Shown here piece by piece: positions 1 through 9,330 of a DNA stretch of 64,000 nt. Under the pieces are notes generated by a model. The model saw only the letters and a list, made by a program, of their open reading frames with translations, did not search any database and was not told the origin of the DNA. The first letter of the stretch is position 1. Each line of letters begins with the position of its first letter. Source of the DNA: Hyphomonas adhaerens MHS-3 (GTDB lineage: Bacteria > Pseudomonadota > Alphaproteobacteria > Caulobacterales > Hyphomonadaceae); assembly GCF_000685235.1 (NCBI RefSeq), contig NZ_ARYH01000001.1, forward strand, positions 1,550,001 to 1,614,000, given 5' to 3'. Both the position numbers and the translations under genes were made by a program.

Positions 1-670
1 CCCAGTCATTCGTCAGGTCATGCGTCGTCCTGAAATAGGGATCGAGCGTGAAGCGGTAGAGGATGAACGGGGTCACCGGCAGGACAAGGGCGGCAAGTGG
101 CCCCCAGCGGCCGGCGAACAGGAATTCGGTGATGCGGGCACCGGTGCCGGTCATGAACCGGGCCAGCGGACCCGCGACCGGTGCGAGCATCAGCGTGTAG
201 ACCAGCAGGTAGACCACATACCAGAGATGGTTCCAGGTCGGCGTTGTGATCGAGAAGGCCGACCCGAAATCGAGATAGTGCGGCCAGAACTGCCAGAAAC
301 TGCCGCTGAACTCGCCGTTCTCCACCAGCTGCAGCCAGCTTTGCGGGGCGACGATCACAACCATGCCGAACAGGATGGGCAGGCCGAGCCGGACCGCCCG
401 CTCACGCGCCAGCGTCGATCCACCGAGCTTGTCAGCCGCAAAGCGCAGCGCGACGCCGGAGATGAAGAAAAGCAGGGCGAGGCGCCACGGGTTCAGCAGC
501 ATCATCAACCATTCGGCGCCGGGGCTGACATGCACGCTTTTCACGTGCCAGCCCCACGTCACGTAGAACATGCCGGTGTGGTAGAAAATGAGCAGGCCAA
601 AGGCGATGATGCGCAGCCAGTCGAGATCGTAGCGGCGGGGGAAGGCGGGCGCCGGAGACGGTTCGGTCAT
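1..670 (-). CDS. Acyltransferase-3 family membrane protein (3' end cut by window)
   Basis: The reading frame opens with an ATG at 670 and runs off the left edge without a stop, giving 223 visible residues. The N-terminus reads RRYDLDWLRIIAFGLLIFYH, the typical opening of acyltransferase-3 (OpgC/OafA-like) proteins: an Asp-Leu-Arg motif entering the first membrane helix, then further hydrophobic segments with a FFISG motif. Such integral inner-membrane enzymes move acyl groups onto glycans or other surface molecules; the substrate here cannot be read. It is divergent from the LytTR regulator starting at 779/851, a pairing that suggests the regulator may control it. Confidence 0.8.
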   Translation of the reverse strand, partial: MTEPSPAPAFPRRYDLDWLRIIAFGLLIFYHTGMFYVTWGWHVKSVHVSPGAEWLMMLLNPWRLALLFFISGVALRFAADKLGGSTLARERAVRLGLPILFGMVVIVAPQSWLQLVENGEFSGSFWQFWPHYLDFGSAFSITTPTWNHLWYVVYLLVYTLMLAPVAGPLARFMTGTGARITEFLFAGRWGPLAALVLPVTPFILYRFTLDPYFRTTHDLTNDW

Positions 671-778
671 GGGGAAACTCCTTGTTCTGGAGCGCAGACT
701 GAAAGACGCCCGGCCAGGCGTCATGTGCCAAGGGGTATCCGGTGGGTGCAGGGGACAAACGGCCCCCGCCGGGGATGA

Positions 779-1699
779 ATGGCGGCGATCCGGGACGAAA
801 TTCCGCCAATAGCCTTCCGGTTCGTACGCGGTTTGTGGCAGGACACAGCGATGGTGACAGAGACGCAGCATCCCGAGATCAGGGCCGACGCCCGGGCCGA
901 CCGGCGGACCTGGTTCTTTTTCGGTTTGTTCATGGTCGCCTCCTTTTTCGAGAAATCCCTCTCGGATCATGACGACCTTGTGCGGGCAGGCTCGACGCAT
1001 CCGAACCTGCCATGGCTGAGCCAGGCAACATCGCATCTGGTGATCCTGGCCATGGTGCCGTTCATCACCTTCATGTTGAGCCGGTTTCCCTTCACATCAG
1101 ACCGCTGGCGCCAGAACCTGGCGATCCACGCGGCGGCGACGGTCGCGTTCTCCGCGGTGCACATCTTCCTGATGGTGTGGTTCAGAAAACTGCTGACCCC
1201 GCTTGTGTTCGGCTTTCCATACGATTTCGGTCTCACGGACCTGTCGCTCTGGCTGTATGAATACCGCAAGGATGTGCTCAGCTACACGCTGATCGCGGCG
1301 ATCTTCTGGATGAACCGGGTGGCAGAGCAGAAGGCCATGGAAGCAGAGGCCGCCCGAAGCGAAGCGAAAGACCGTCACCGGCTGACGCTGAAATCCGGTG
1401 GACGAACCTTTTTCGTGACCGCCGATGATGTGATCTGGGCGAAGGCCGCGTCCAATTATGTGGAAGTGGTCACGCCGGCGAAAACCTATCTGGCGCGGAT
1501 GACGCTGACGGAGCTGGAACGTCTTCTGGAGGAGGCCGGCGGTCATCATGTGCGCGTGCACAGGTCCCACATAGTCAATCTTGATCATGTCAGGGTCATC
1601 ACGCCGACAGGGGAAGGGGATGCCCTGATCGAGCTGGATTCCGGCGACACCGTGCCGGGCTCGCGCCGGTACCGGGAGCGCTATGCGCAAACGGCATAA
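779..1699 (+). CDS. Membrane-anchored LytTR-family DNA-binding regulator
   Basis: 306 residues. The N-terminal half has about four hydrophobic segments (roughly residues 43-57, 83-105, 115-135 and 165-180) and no receiver domain. The C-terminal 100 residues form a LytTR DNA-binding domain: a conserved RTFFVTADDVIWAKAASNYV stretch, then RVHRSHIVNLDHV and a closing GSRRYRERY. This is a one-component membrane-bound LytTR protein rather than a response regulator. A second in-frame ATG at 851 is possible and would remove 24 poorly conserved-looking residues. It is divergent from the acyltransferase gene, a likely target. The signal sensed is unknown. Confidence 0.85.
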   Translation: MAAIRDEIPPIAFRFVRGLWQDTAMVTETQHPEIRADARADRRTWFFFGLFMVASFFEKSLSDHDDLVRAGSTHPNLPWLSQATSHLVILAMVPFITFMLSRFPFTSDRWRQNLAIHAAATVAFSAVHIFLMVWFRKLLTPLVFGFPYDFGLTDLSLWLYEYRKDVLSYTLIAAIFWMNRVAEQKAMEAEAARSEAKDRHRLTLKSGGRTFFVTADDVIWAKAASNYVEVVTPAKTYLARMTLTELERLLEEAGGHHVRVHRSHIVNLDHVRVITPTGEGDALIELDSGDTVPGSRRYRERYAQTA

Positions 1700-1778
1700 G
1701 CACTATTTCGTGAGCGGGCTGGCCCGGACAGGGAATATCGCTAGGTTCCGCAGCGGTGAGGCAGTTGATGAATAAAGG

Positions 1779-3071
1779 ATGCCGATGATCCGCCCCATTC
1801 TCTGGTTTCTCGCCCGTCTGCCGCTTCTCGTCCTGATCCTCGTCATGGCGCTTGTCATGTCGAGTTGCACCATGCTGGGCATGAATTATGCGAGCCTCGA
1901 AACAGACAACAAACCCGCTCCGGCGCCCGCGCTGGACCTGCCCGCCATCACGGAGGAGGGCAGCCCTGAGCGTGAAGCCCTGAAGCAGAAGTTCGAGGAC
2001 GTGCTCTACGGGCCATGGCCAGCGGGCATGCCGGTCAGCTTCGGTGACTGGCAGATGATCGATCCGGACTACCTGGATGGGCGTGGCACGCTGGAGGAAG
2101 TGAAGATCACGGTCGGCAGTGGCGAGGGCGCCCGCGCGTTCATGATGGTCACCGCCTTTCCCAGGGCTTCAGGCCCTGTGCCCGTGGTGATCAGCCAGAC
2201 CTTTGCCGACACATGCTCCGTCTTTCCGGACGAGCCTCTCACCAATGCAGACGGTGAAATCTGCGATGGCAGCATGATGGAAGGCTTCCCCGGCTGGGCG
2301 GCGACCCAGATCTTCGGCCGCTATATCGCGCTGGCGCCGGTCGAGCGGTACTTCGATGCAGGGCTCGCCTATGCGAGCTTCTATGCCTCCGATTTCATCC
2401 CGGACCGCAAGAAGGAGGCGCCTGAGGCCATGGCGGCGCTGGGCGGGCCGGTGAACCCGACTTCCGCCCTGATGGCGTGGGCCTACAGCTTTTCTGCCGC
2501 GGTGGACGCACTGGATGCCGATCCGCGTATCGATCCGCGGGCGATCGGCGTCATGGGCCATTCCCGGCATGGCAAGTCCGCCCTGATGGCGGCCGTCTGG
2601 GACCGGCGCATCGCGGCGGTTGTGGCGCACCAGTCAGGGTTTGCCGGCGCATCGCTGTCGCGGTCGCACACAGGTGAGCGGCTCGACCGGATGGCGAAAG
2701 CCTATCCGCACTGGCTGGCCCCCGAAGCGCAGGATTGGCTGGACCGGCTGGACGAGATTCCCGTCGACCAGCATGAGCTGCTGGCGCTTGTCGCGCCGAC
2801 GCCGGTTCTGCTTGGCAATGGGCGCCGGGATGTGTGGTCTGACCCGAATTCCTCGTTCCGGGCCGCAGAGGCGGCGAGTGCAGCCTACGAGGTGACCGGG
2901 CATACGGGCCTCACCGTTTCAGGCATGGGGGATTTCGACCCCGCCGCAGGAATATCCTGGTGGCTGCGTCCCGGCGGGCACAGCGTGGTCCCGGAAGATA
3001 TCGACGCTTTCACGGTCTTCCTGCACGCGCATCTCGTAGGGGAAGGAAGTTCACAATACGCTGTTCACTAA
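1779..3071 (+). CDS. CE15-like alpha/beta hydrolase lipoprotein (glucuronoyl-esterase-like)
   Basis: 430 residues. The N-terminus has a strong hydrophobic segment ending in a lipobox (VMSSC), so an envelope lipoprotein is predicted. The core is an alpha/beta hydrolase: nucleophile elbow GHSRHGKSAL with Ser262, the following HQSGFAGASLSR block, the IPVDQHELLALVAPTPVLL strand and the RPGGHS motif with catalytic His401. These blocks match the order in carbohydrate esterase family 15, which cleaves glucuronoyl esters linking lignin and xylan. True substrate specificity is not established; deacetylases of the same fold are an alternative. The downstream MAPEG gene begins about 50 bp later. Confidence 0.75.
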   Translation: MPMIRPILWFLARLPLLVLILVMALVMSSCTMLGMNYASLETDNKPAPAPALDLPAITEEGSPEREALKQKFEDVLYGPWPAGMPVSFGDWQMIDPDYLDGRGTLEEVKITVGSGEGARAFMMVTAFPRASGPVPVVISQTFADTCSVFPDEPLTNADGEICDGSMMEGFPGWAATQIFGRYIALAPVERYFDAGLAYASFYASDFIPDRKKEAPEAMAALGGPVNPTSALMAWAYSFSAAVDALDADPRIDPRAIGVMGHSRHGKSALMAAVWDRRIAAVVAHQSGFAGASLSRSHTGERLDRMAKAYPHWLAPEAQDWLDRLDEIPVDQHELLALVAPTPVLLGNGRRDVWSDPNSSFRAAEAASAAYEVTGHTGLTVSGMGDFDPAAGISWWLRPGGHSVVPEDIDAFTVFLHAHLVGEGSSQYAVH

Positions 3072-3120
3072 AGGCGATGCGCAGTAAGTATAAGAAAAAC
3101 AGTGCTTAGGGAGGGCACCC

Positions 3121-3555
3121 ATGCCGATCAATGTTGGATTTCTTTACCCTGTTCTCGCTCTTGTGGTGTGGACGCTGGTCATGTGGCTGTGGATGTATGT
3201 GACGCGCATTCCGGCGATGCAGAAAGCGCAGATCAATCCTGACGATGCGCGCCATCCCGGCACTTATGTCGACAAGATGCCGGCGAATGTCCGGTCGGTG
3301 GCCGACAATTACAATCACCTGCACGAACAACCGACCATCTTTTACGCTCTGATGTTCTTCGCGGCGCTGACCGGCGGGGCGGATCATGTCGCCACCTATC
3401 TGGCCTGGGCCTATGTCGGCCTGCGGGTTGTGCACTCCTTTGTGCAGGTCCTGTCGCCGAAAGTGACCCTGCGGTTCATGATGTTCGCACTTGCCTCGCT
3501 GGTGCTGTTCATCCTGGCCGGCAAGGAAGTGGTCCGCATCCTCACGTTGGCATAG
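3121..3555 (+). CDS. MAPEG family membrane protein
   Basis: 144 residues with three or four hydrophobic helices. The features [34 protein letters not shown] and [13 protein letters not shown] are characteristic of bacterial MAPEG (eicosanoid and glutathione metabolism) proteins, including the E-x-P motif in the second helix. A good ribosome-binding site (GGGAGGG) precedes the ATG by a few bases. The bacterial MAPEG proteins of this type mostly have no assigned substrate. The gene sits just upstream of prfA and may share its transcript. Confidence 0.85.
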   Translation: MPINVGFLYPVLALVVWTLVMWLWMYVTRIPAMQKAQINPDDARHPGTYVDKMPANVRSVADNYNHLHEQPTIFYALMFFAALTGGADHVATYLAWAYVGLRVVHSFVQVLSPKVTLRFMMFALASLVLFILAGKEVVRILTLA

Positions 3556-3607
3556 AACCGCCGGAAGGGGCTTACCAGTTGCCTTAAACGGCACTAGAGA
3601 AGCCGCC

Positions 3608-4684
3608 ATGGCAAGCATTTCAGATTCCCGCCTCCAGCAGGTGATCGATCGGTTCGAGGAAGTCGAGGCGCGCATGGGCGCAACCTCGGATACGGCCGAA
3701 ATCATCTCCCTGTCGAAAGAGCATGCAGAGCTGAAGCCCGTCGTCGACAAGGCGAGGGACCTGCTCAATTCGCGTACGGGCCTGAAAGAGGCCCAGGCGC
3801 TGGCCAGCGGCAGCGACAAGGACATGGCCGAACTGGCCGAGATGGAAATCGAGGAAATCAGGGAGAAGCTGCCGGCGCTGGAAGAGGAAATGCAGATCCT
3901 TCTCCTGCCGAAAGATGTCGATGATGCTGCGGATATCGTGCTGGAAATCCGCGCCGGGACGGGCGGCGACGAAGCGGCGATTTTTGCGGGTGACCTGTTC
4001 CGCATGTATTCGCGCTATGCCCAGCTGATGGGCTGGAAGGTGGATATCGTCGATGCCTCGCCGGGCGATGCGGGCGGCTACAAGGAGATTGTCGCGAACG
4101 TGTCCGGCGACGGCGTGTTCGGCCACATGAAATGGGAAAGCGGCGTGCACCGTGTGCAGCGCGTGCCGGCCACAGAGACGCAGGGGCGGATCCACACCTC
4201 CGCGGCAACAGTCGCCGTCCTGCCCGCACCTGAAAATATCGAGATCGACATCAAGCCGGATGACATCCGTATCGATACAATGCGCTCGTCCGGGGCAGGT
4301 GGCCAGCACGTCAACACGACCGACTCCGCTGTGCGCATCACGCACCTTGCATCCGGCATCGTGGTGACCAGTTCCGAGAAGTCCCAGCACGTCAACCGCG
4401 ACAAGGCGATGGAACAGCTGAAGATCCGCCTCTACGAGAAACAACGGGCCGAAGCCGATGCCGAACGCGCTGAAGCGCGGGCCAGCCAGATTGGCTCGGG
4501 CGACCGGAGCCAGAAAGTGCGGACCTACAACTATCCCGAAAACCGGGTGACCGATCACCGGATCGGCCTGACGCTGTATTCGCTGGACCGGATTGTTTCG
4601 GGCGACAAGCTGCAGGACGTGATCGAAGCGCTGATCACGGAAGACCAGGCGCGCAAGCTCGCCGCCATGGAAGAGGCAGGCTGA
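3608..4684 (+). CDS. prfA: Peptide chain release factor 1
   Basis: 358 residues, the usual RF1 length. It recognises UAA and UAG in the ribosomal A site and triggers peptide release. The anticodon-like PAT tripeptide is at residues 187-189 ([17 protein letters not shown] context), and the catalytic GGQ motif is at 231-233 in [15 protein letters not shown]. The frame is open further upstream, but those 39 codons overlap the MAPEG gene and look non-coding, so the ATG at 3608 preceding [10 protein letters not shown] is chosen. prmC, whose product methylates the GGQ glutamine, follows after 20 bp. Confidence 0.97.
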   Translation: MASISDSRLQQVIDRFEEVEARMGATSDTAEIISLSKEHAELKPVVDKARDLLNSRTGLKEAQALASGSDKDMAELAEMEIEEIREKLPALEEEMQILLLPKDVDDAADIVLEIRAGTGGDEAAIFAGDLFRMYSRYAQLMGWKVDIVDASPGDAGGYKEIVANVSGDGVFGHMKWESGVHRVQRVPATETQGRIHTSAATVAVLPAPENIEIDIKPDDIRIDTMRSSGAGGQHVNTTDSAVRITHLASGIVVTSSEKSQHVNRDKAMEQLKIRLYEKQRAEADAERAEARASQIGSGDRSQKVRTYNYPENRVTDHRIGLTLYSLDRIVSGDKLQDVIEALITEDQARKLAAMEEAG

Positions 4685-4704
4685 TCGCCGGCGCAGGCGT
4701 CAGG

Positions 4705-5574
4705 ATGGAGGTGTCCGGCGTGCAGACCTATCAGGACCATCTCCGCACCGGCACGCAGCGCCTGCGCGCGGCTGGCATTGACGAGGCGAGCCACGAGGTG
4801 CGCCTGATGATGATGGCCGCGTCGGGCCTGTCCCGCACCGGACTGATTTCTGCCGAAGCGGACATTGTGCCGGAGGACATTGCAGGCCGGTTTGACGAAA
4901 TGCTCCGTAGGCGGCAGGAGCGACAGCCACTCCAGCACATTCTCGGCACGACGGAATTTTACGGGCTGGAGTTCGCGTGCGACGCGCGGGCTTTGATCCC
5001 CAGGCCCGATAGCGAAACGGTGGTGGAGGCCGCCTTGCGTCTTGTCCCAGAGGACGCGGCGATGATGATCGCAGATCTCGGGACGGGGACGGGGTGCCTG
5101 CTGGCGGCCCTTCTGGCGAACCGTCCGCAGCTGCGCGGCGTGGGCGTGGAGGCGAGCCCGCAGGCGGCAAGCCTCGCGCGGGAAAACCTCTCCCGGCTGG
5201 GGCTGGAGGACCGCGCCTCGGTGTTTGAGGGAAGCTGGGCTGACTGGCAGGACTGGCACGCCGCCGGTCTGATCATTTCGAACCCGCCCTACATTGCCAG
5301 TGCAGAGATTGCCGTCCTCGCGCCGGAAGTGCGCACACATGATCCGATGTCGGCGCTGGATGGCGGGGCGGACGGTCTGGAGGCCTACCGGGAGATTATC
5401 GGACGTGCCAGACAATATCTGAAACCCGGGGCCTGGCTGGTTTTCGAAATCGGCCACGACCAGAAAGAAGCGGTATCCGGACTGATGGAATCGGCAGAAT
5501 TTGCCGAAATCGGGGCTTCAAAAGACCTCGGTGGAAATGATCGTGCCGTATGGGGGCGGAAAGCCGACAGGTGA
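4705..5574 (+). CDS. prmC: Release factor glutamine N5-methyltransferase
   Basis: 289 residues. PrmC methylates the glutamine of the GGQ motif in release factors using S-adenosylmethionine. The N-terminal helical domain is followed by a class I methyltransferase fold with motif I DLGTGTGCL and the substrate-amide-binding NPPY at residues 193-196. A GTG six codons... five codons downstream (4720) is an alternative start. The prfA-prmC pairing is standard in bacteria and strengthens both calls. Confidence 0.96.
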   Translation: MEVSGVQTYQDHLRTGTQRLRAAGIDEASHEVRLMMMAASGLSRTGLISAEADIVPEDIAGRFDEMLRRRQERQPLQHILGTTEFYGLEFACDARALIPRPDSETVVEAALRLVPEDAAMMIADLGTGTGCLLAALLANRPQLRGVGVEASPQAASLARENLSRLGLEDRASVFEGSWADWQDWHAAGLIISNPPYIASAEIAVLAPEVRTHDPMSALDGGADGLEAYREIIGRARQYLKPGAWLVFEIGHDQKEAVSGLMESAEFAEIGASKDLGGNDRAVWGRKADR

Positions 5575-5773
5575 ACTCACATTTTCGCTTGGCGGCCAAG
5601 GCGTTACAGGATACAAGATTCGTGTGAAACGGTATGAGTGGGTTCCAGTGGTTTCCCTCTTCGATCACAGGCTTCGCGCAAAAAATTGGGGCTGTGGCCA
5701 GCTGAACAAACGGCCAGCGCGACGGGAACGGCCTGCATAAACCTAGCAGGCGCATGAACATGGGACTGACTTC

Positions 5774-6445
5774 ATGAAACGCTCACGTGGGCGCAACCGC
5801 CGGTCAGGCGGTAACAACCAGAACAATTTCAACAATCCGAACCGGCATTTTGAATCTGTCGGGCCGGACGTGAAAATCCGTGGGTCCGCCCAGCAGGTAC
5901 TCGAAAAGTACCAGCAGTATGCGCGGGACGCCCAAACCAGTGGCGACCGCATTCTCTCGGAAGCCTATTATCAGTTCGCCGAACATTATCAGCGGATCGT
6001 CGCCAAGCAGCTGGAAGCGCGCGAGCGCCAGCAGCAACAGCGCGGCGGCAGCCGCGATGACCGCGATCAGAACCGCCGTGACAATTCCCGTAATGACGGG
6101 GATGACAACGCCAATGAGTCCGGCAAGAGCGATGGCGAAAAGACCGAAGCCAGCGTGGAGCGCCGTGATGCGCCAACCCCGAAAGACGATGGCAACGAAG
6201 ACGCCATGCGCGTCATCGACGAGGACAAGTCCTCCGATGAATCCAGCGCATCTTCTTCGGATGACGACAAGGCCGAAAAGCCGAAGCCCCGCCGCAAGAG
6301 TCCGCGCCGGAAGACCTACAAGAGCGGGGAAAATGAGGGATCAGATGATTCCGACCCGTCCGATGGTGTCCTGAAGACCGTTTCCCGCGGCCGCCGCAAG
6401 GCCAAAGATGAAGAAGCGGAACCTTCTGCCGAAACCACCGACTGA
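5774..6445 (+). CDS. DUF4167 domain protein, low-complexity charged tail
   Basis: 223 residues. The N-terminal 85 residues carry the DUF4167 signature found widely in Alphaproteobacteria: a basic RSRGRNRRSGGNN start, then ESVGPDVKIRGSAQQVLEKY and SGDRILSEAYYQFAEHYQRI. The rest is a low-complexity region rich in Asp, Ser, Lys and Arg, likely disordered. The basic N-terminus and disordered tail suggest nucleic acid or ribosome association, but the family has no established role known to me. A strong terminator follows at 6468-6503. Confidence 0.85.
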   Translation: MKRSRGRNRRSGGNNQNNFNNPNRHFESVGPDVKIRGSAQQVLEKYQQYARDAQTSGDRILSEAYYQFAEHYQRIVAKQLEARERQQQQRGGSRDDRDQNRRDNSRNDGDDNANESGKSDGEKTEASVERRDAPTPKDDGNEDAMRVIDEDKSSDESSASSSDDDKAEKPKPRRKSPRRKTYKSGENEGSDDSDPSDGVLKTVSRGRRKAKDEEAEPSAETTD

Positions 6446-6467
6446 GGGGCCAGGACCCGCCGCAAAT

Positions 6468-6503
6468 AAAAAGCCCGGTGCGCCAAAGGCCGCCGGGCTT
6501 TTT
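6468..6503 (+). terminator. Rho-independent terminator after the DUF4167 gene
   Basis: An A-tract plus GCCCGG arm pairs with CCGGGC followed by five T. With flanking A and T tracts the stem can act in both directions, separating this gene from clpB. Confidence 0.85.
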
Positions 6504-6531
6504 CTTGTGTGAACCTTCCCGTCGCAGGGGA

Positions 6532-6560
6532 GTTGCAACACAGGAAACTGTTCCCACATT
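6532..6560 (+). promoter_or_regulatory. Candidate heat-shock sigma-32 promoter of clpB
   Basis: GTTGCAA (6532-6538) and CCCACATT (6553-6560) are separated by 14 bp, close to the sigma-32 pattern CTTGAA-N(13-17)-CCCATnT, and lie about 80 bp upstream of the clpB start. This is pattern matching by eye, supported by the known heat-shock control of clpB. Confidence 0.4.
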
Positions 6561-6640
6561 GGCTGTGACGGACAATGGCGCTGCCGCTAAGCGGGGTGCC
6601 GGGATCCTGAAACAAATCTGCCTTTGAAAGGGGATGATAC

Positions 6641-9256
6641 ATGAATATTGAGCAATACACCGAGCGCGCCCGGGCCATCATTCAGGGGGCCCAAACCGCC
6701 GCTCTGGCCGCCGGTCACCAGGTTTTGACGCCGGCGCATGTCCTGAAAGAAATGCTGGAGGATCGCGACCAGTTGGCCGTGAACCTCATCCGTGCAAGTG
6801 GCGGACGGCCCGAACTTGTCGTGCAGGGCGTCGACACGGCGATTGGCAAAATTCCGAAAGTTTCCGGCTCCAATACCGGCCTGCGACTGGAGCAGGCGGG
6901 GGCGAAGCTCTTCCAGGATGCCGAAGCCGGCGCCAAGAAGGCGGGCGACTCCTTTGTGACGACCGAACGCCTCCTGCTGGCCATCGCCGGGCTCTCCGGT
7001 GATCCGGCAGCCAATGTTCTCAAAGATGCCGGTGTGACACCAAAAGGTCTGGAAGGGGCGATTGTCCAGCTGCGCCAGGGCCGCACGGCCGACAGCGCGA
7101 ATGCTGAAGAAGGCTACGAAGCCCTCAAGAAATATGCCCGCGACCTGACCCAGGATGCGCGTGACGGCAAGCTCGATCCGGTTATCGGCCGCGACGAGGA
7201 AATCCGGCGCACGATCCAGGTGCTTTCACGCCGGTCCAAGAACAACCCGGTTCTGATCGGTGAGCCCGGCGTGGGTAAGACCGCGATTGCCGAGGGCCTG
7301 GCCCTGCGCATCGTCAATGGCGATGTTCCGGAAAGCCTCAAGGACAAGAAACTTCTGGCGCTCGACATGGGCGCGCTGATCGCCGGGGCGAAATTCCGCG
7401 GGGAATTCGAGGAGCGCCTCAAGGCTGTGCTGAATGAAGTGCAGCAGGCCGAAGGCGGCGTTATCCTGTTCATCGATGAGATGCACACGCTGGTCGGCGC
7501 AGGCAAGGGCGACGGCGCCATGGACGCGTCCAACCTGTTGAAGCCTGCACTGGCCCGCGGTGAGCTTCACTGTGTGGGTGCGACCACGCTGGACGAGTAC
7601 CGCAAATATGTCGAAGGCGACGCTGCGCTCGCCCGCCGTTTTATGGCGGTGTTTGTGGATGAGCCGACCGTGGAAGACACGATTTCGATCCTCCGTGGCC
7701 TGAAAGGCCGCTACGAGGCGCACCATGGTGTGCGTGTGTCGGATGCAGCAATCGTTTCGGCCGCGACGCTGTCGAACCGCTACATCACGGACCGCTTCCT
7801 GCCGGACAAGGCCATCGACCTGATGGACGAGGCCGCCTCGCGCCTGCGCATGCAGGTCGACTCCAAGCCCGAAGAACTCGACGAGATCGACCGCCGCCTG
7901 CTGCAGCTGAAGATCGAAGCCGAAGCGCTGAAGAAAGAAAAAGACGCCGCGTCGGTCGACAGGCTGAAAACGCTTGAGGAGGAGATTGCAGAATTGCAGT
8001 CCCACTCCGACGAGCTGACAACGGCGTGGAGCGCGGAAAAGAACAAGCTGAAAGGCGCAGCGACCGCCAAGGACCAGTTGGACCGGGCCTATGCCGAAAT
8101 GGCTGAAGCCCAGCGCCAGGGTGATCTTGCGAAGGCGTCCGAGCTGAAATTCTCGACCATTCCGGAACTGGAAAAACTGATCCAGGAAACCGAGAGCAGC
8201 GAAGATGGTGGCGGTGGCGTCGTCTCCGAAGTTGTGAAACCGGAAGACATTGCCGCCGTCGTCTCGAAGTGGACGGGCATTCCTGTCGACAAGATGATGG
8301 AAGGCGAGCGTGAGAAGCTGCTGCAAATGGAAGACGCCTTGCGCAAGCGGGTTGTCGGCCAGGACCCGGCCCTTGAAGCGGTGTCCAATGCCGTGCGCCG
8401 TGCGCGTGCCGGCCTGCAGGATCCGAACCGCCCGATCGGCTCCTTCCTGTTCGTCGGTCCGACGGGTGTCGGTAAGACGGAGCTGACCAAGGCGCTCGCC
8501 GAATTCATGTTCGACGACGACACGGCCATCCTGCGGCTTGATATGTCCGAGTTCTCGGAGAAACACTCCGTGGCCAGACTGATCGGCGCCCCTCCGGGTT
8601 ATGTCGGCTATGATGAAGGCGGCGTGCTGACCGAAGCGGTTCGCCGGCGCCCGTACCAGGTCGTCCTGTTCGACGAGGTCGAGAAAGCCCACCCGGACCT
8701 GTTCAACACGCTGTTGCAGGTTCTGGACGACGGCCGTCTGACGGATGGCCAGGGCCGGACCGTGGACTTCAAGAACACGATCATCATCATGACCTCGAAC
8801 CTTGGCGCCGATGCCCTTGCCTCAGGTGAGGAAGGGGACATCAGCGAGGGTGCAAAAGAATCGGTGATGAGTGCCATCCGGGCCCACTTCCGTCCGGAGT
8901 TCATCAACCGGATCGATGAGATCGTCTTCTTCAAACGGCTTGGCCGCAGCGAGATCGACCATATCGTCGATATCCAGATGGAACGTCTCGAAGGCCTCCT
9001 GAAGGACCGGAAGATGCATCTGGAGCTCACGCTTGAGGCCCGCAACTGGCTGGCTGCCCGTGGGTATGACCCGGTTTACGGGGCCCGCCCGCTGAAGCGC
9101 GTGATCCAGAAGGAGTTGCAGGACCCGCTGGCCCGGCTGCTGCTGGAAGGCCGCATCCATGATGGCGAGACCATCCAGATCGGCGTGGAAGGTGACCAGC
9201 TCTCGATCAATGGCGTGCCGAACGACTTCGCCAAGGGCGCGGCTGTTCTGAACTAA
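6641..9256 (+). CDS. clpB: Protein-disaggregating AAA+ chaperone ClpB
   Basis: 871 residues, the normal ClpB length. It is a hexameric cytoplasmic disaggregase that works with DnaK to rescue aggregated proteins. Domains in order: Clp N domain (residues 1-145), first AAA+ module with Walker A GEPGVGKT at 207, a coiled-coil middle domain (about 405-525), second AAA+ module with Walker A GPTGVGKT at 606, and the C-terminal D2-small domain with the [10 protein letters not shown] motif. The coiled-coil separates it from ClpA and ClpC. A GGGG-type ribosome-binding site precedes the ATG. It is a single-gene unit between terminators. Confidence 0.98.
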   Translation: MNIEQYTERARAIIQGAQTAALAAGHQVLTPAHVLKEMLEDRDQLAVNLIRASGGRPELVVQGVDTAIGKIPKVSGSNTGLRLEQAGAKLFQDAEAGAKKAGDSFVTTERLLLAIAGLSGDPAANVLKDAGVTPKGLEGAIVQLRQGRTADSANAEEGYEALKKYARDLTQDARDGKLDPVIGRDEEIRRTIQVLSRRSKNNPVLIGEPGVGKTAIAEGLALRIVNGDVPESLKDKKLLALDMGALIAGAKFRGEFEERLKAVLNEVQQAEGGVILFIDEMHTLVGAGKGDGAMDASNLLKPALARGELHCVGATTLDEYRKYVEGDAALARRFMAVFVDEPTVEDTISILRGLKGRYEAHHGVRVSDAAIVSAATLSNRYITDRFLPDKAIDLMDEAASRLRMQVDSKPEELDEIDRRLLQLKIEAEALKKEKDAASVDRLKTLEEEIAELQSHSDELTTAWSAEKNKLKGAATAKDQLDRAYAEMAEAQRQGDLAKASELKFSTIPELEKLIQETESSEDGGGGVVSEVVKPEDIAAVVSKWTGIPVDKMMEGEREKLLQMEDALRKRVVGQDPALEAVSNAVRRARAGLQDPNRPIGSFLFVGPTGVGKTELTKALAEFMFDDDTAILRLDMSEFSEKHSVARLIGAPPGYVGYDEGGVLTEAVRRRPYQVVLFDEVEKAHPDLFNTLLQVLDDGRLTDGQGRTVDFKNTIIIMTSNLGADALASGEEGDISEGAKESVMSAIRAHFRPEFINRIDEIVFFKRLGRSEIDHIVDIQMERLEGLLKDRKMHLELTLEARNWLAARGYDPVYGARPLKRVIQKELQDPLARLLLEGRIHDGETIQIGVEGDQLSINGVPNDFAKGAAVLN

Positions 9257-9275
9257 GCCATTTCACATCAAACGG

Positions 9276-9304
9276 AAACGGCGCAGGGAACCCTGCGCCG
9301 TTTT
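9276..9304. terminator. Bidirectional terminator between clpB and the M23 peptidase
   Basis: A near-perfect hairpin, AAACGGCGCAGGG against CCCTGCGCCGTTTT, with T-tract on the plus strand and A-tract at the other end. It can serve clpB and the convergent peptidase gene. Confidence 0.85.
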
Positions 9305-9330
9305 CATTTGGGCTGGTTAAAAGCCGGATC

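Noticed and set aside
5501-5740. A 79-codon plus-strand frame overlapping the prmC end
   Set aside because: It overlaps prmC in another frame, has no ribosome-binding site and no recognisable features; the remaining gap to 5773 appears to hold only the promoter of the DUF4167 gene.
7226-8692. A 488-codon minus-strand frame
   Set aside because: It is antisense to clpB with no recognisable domain.
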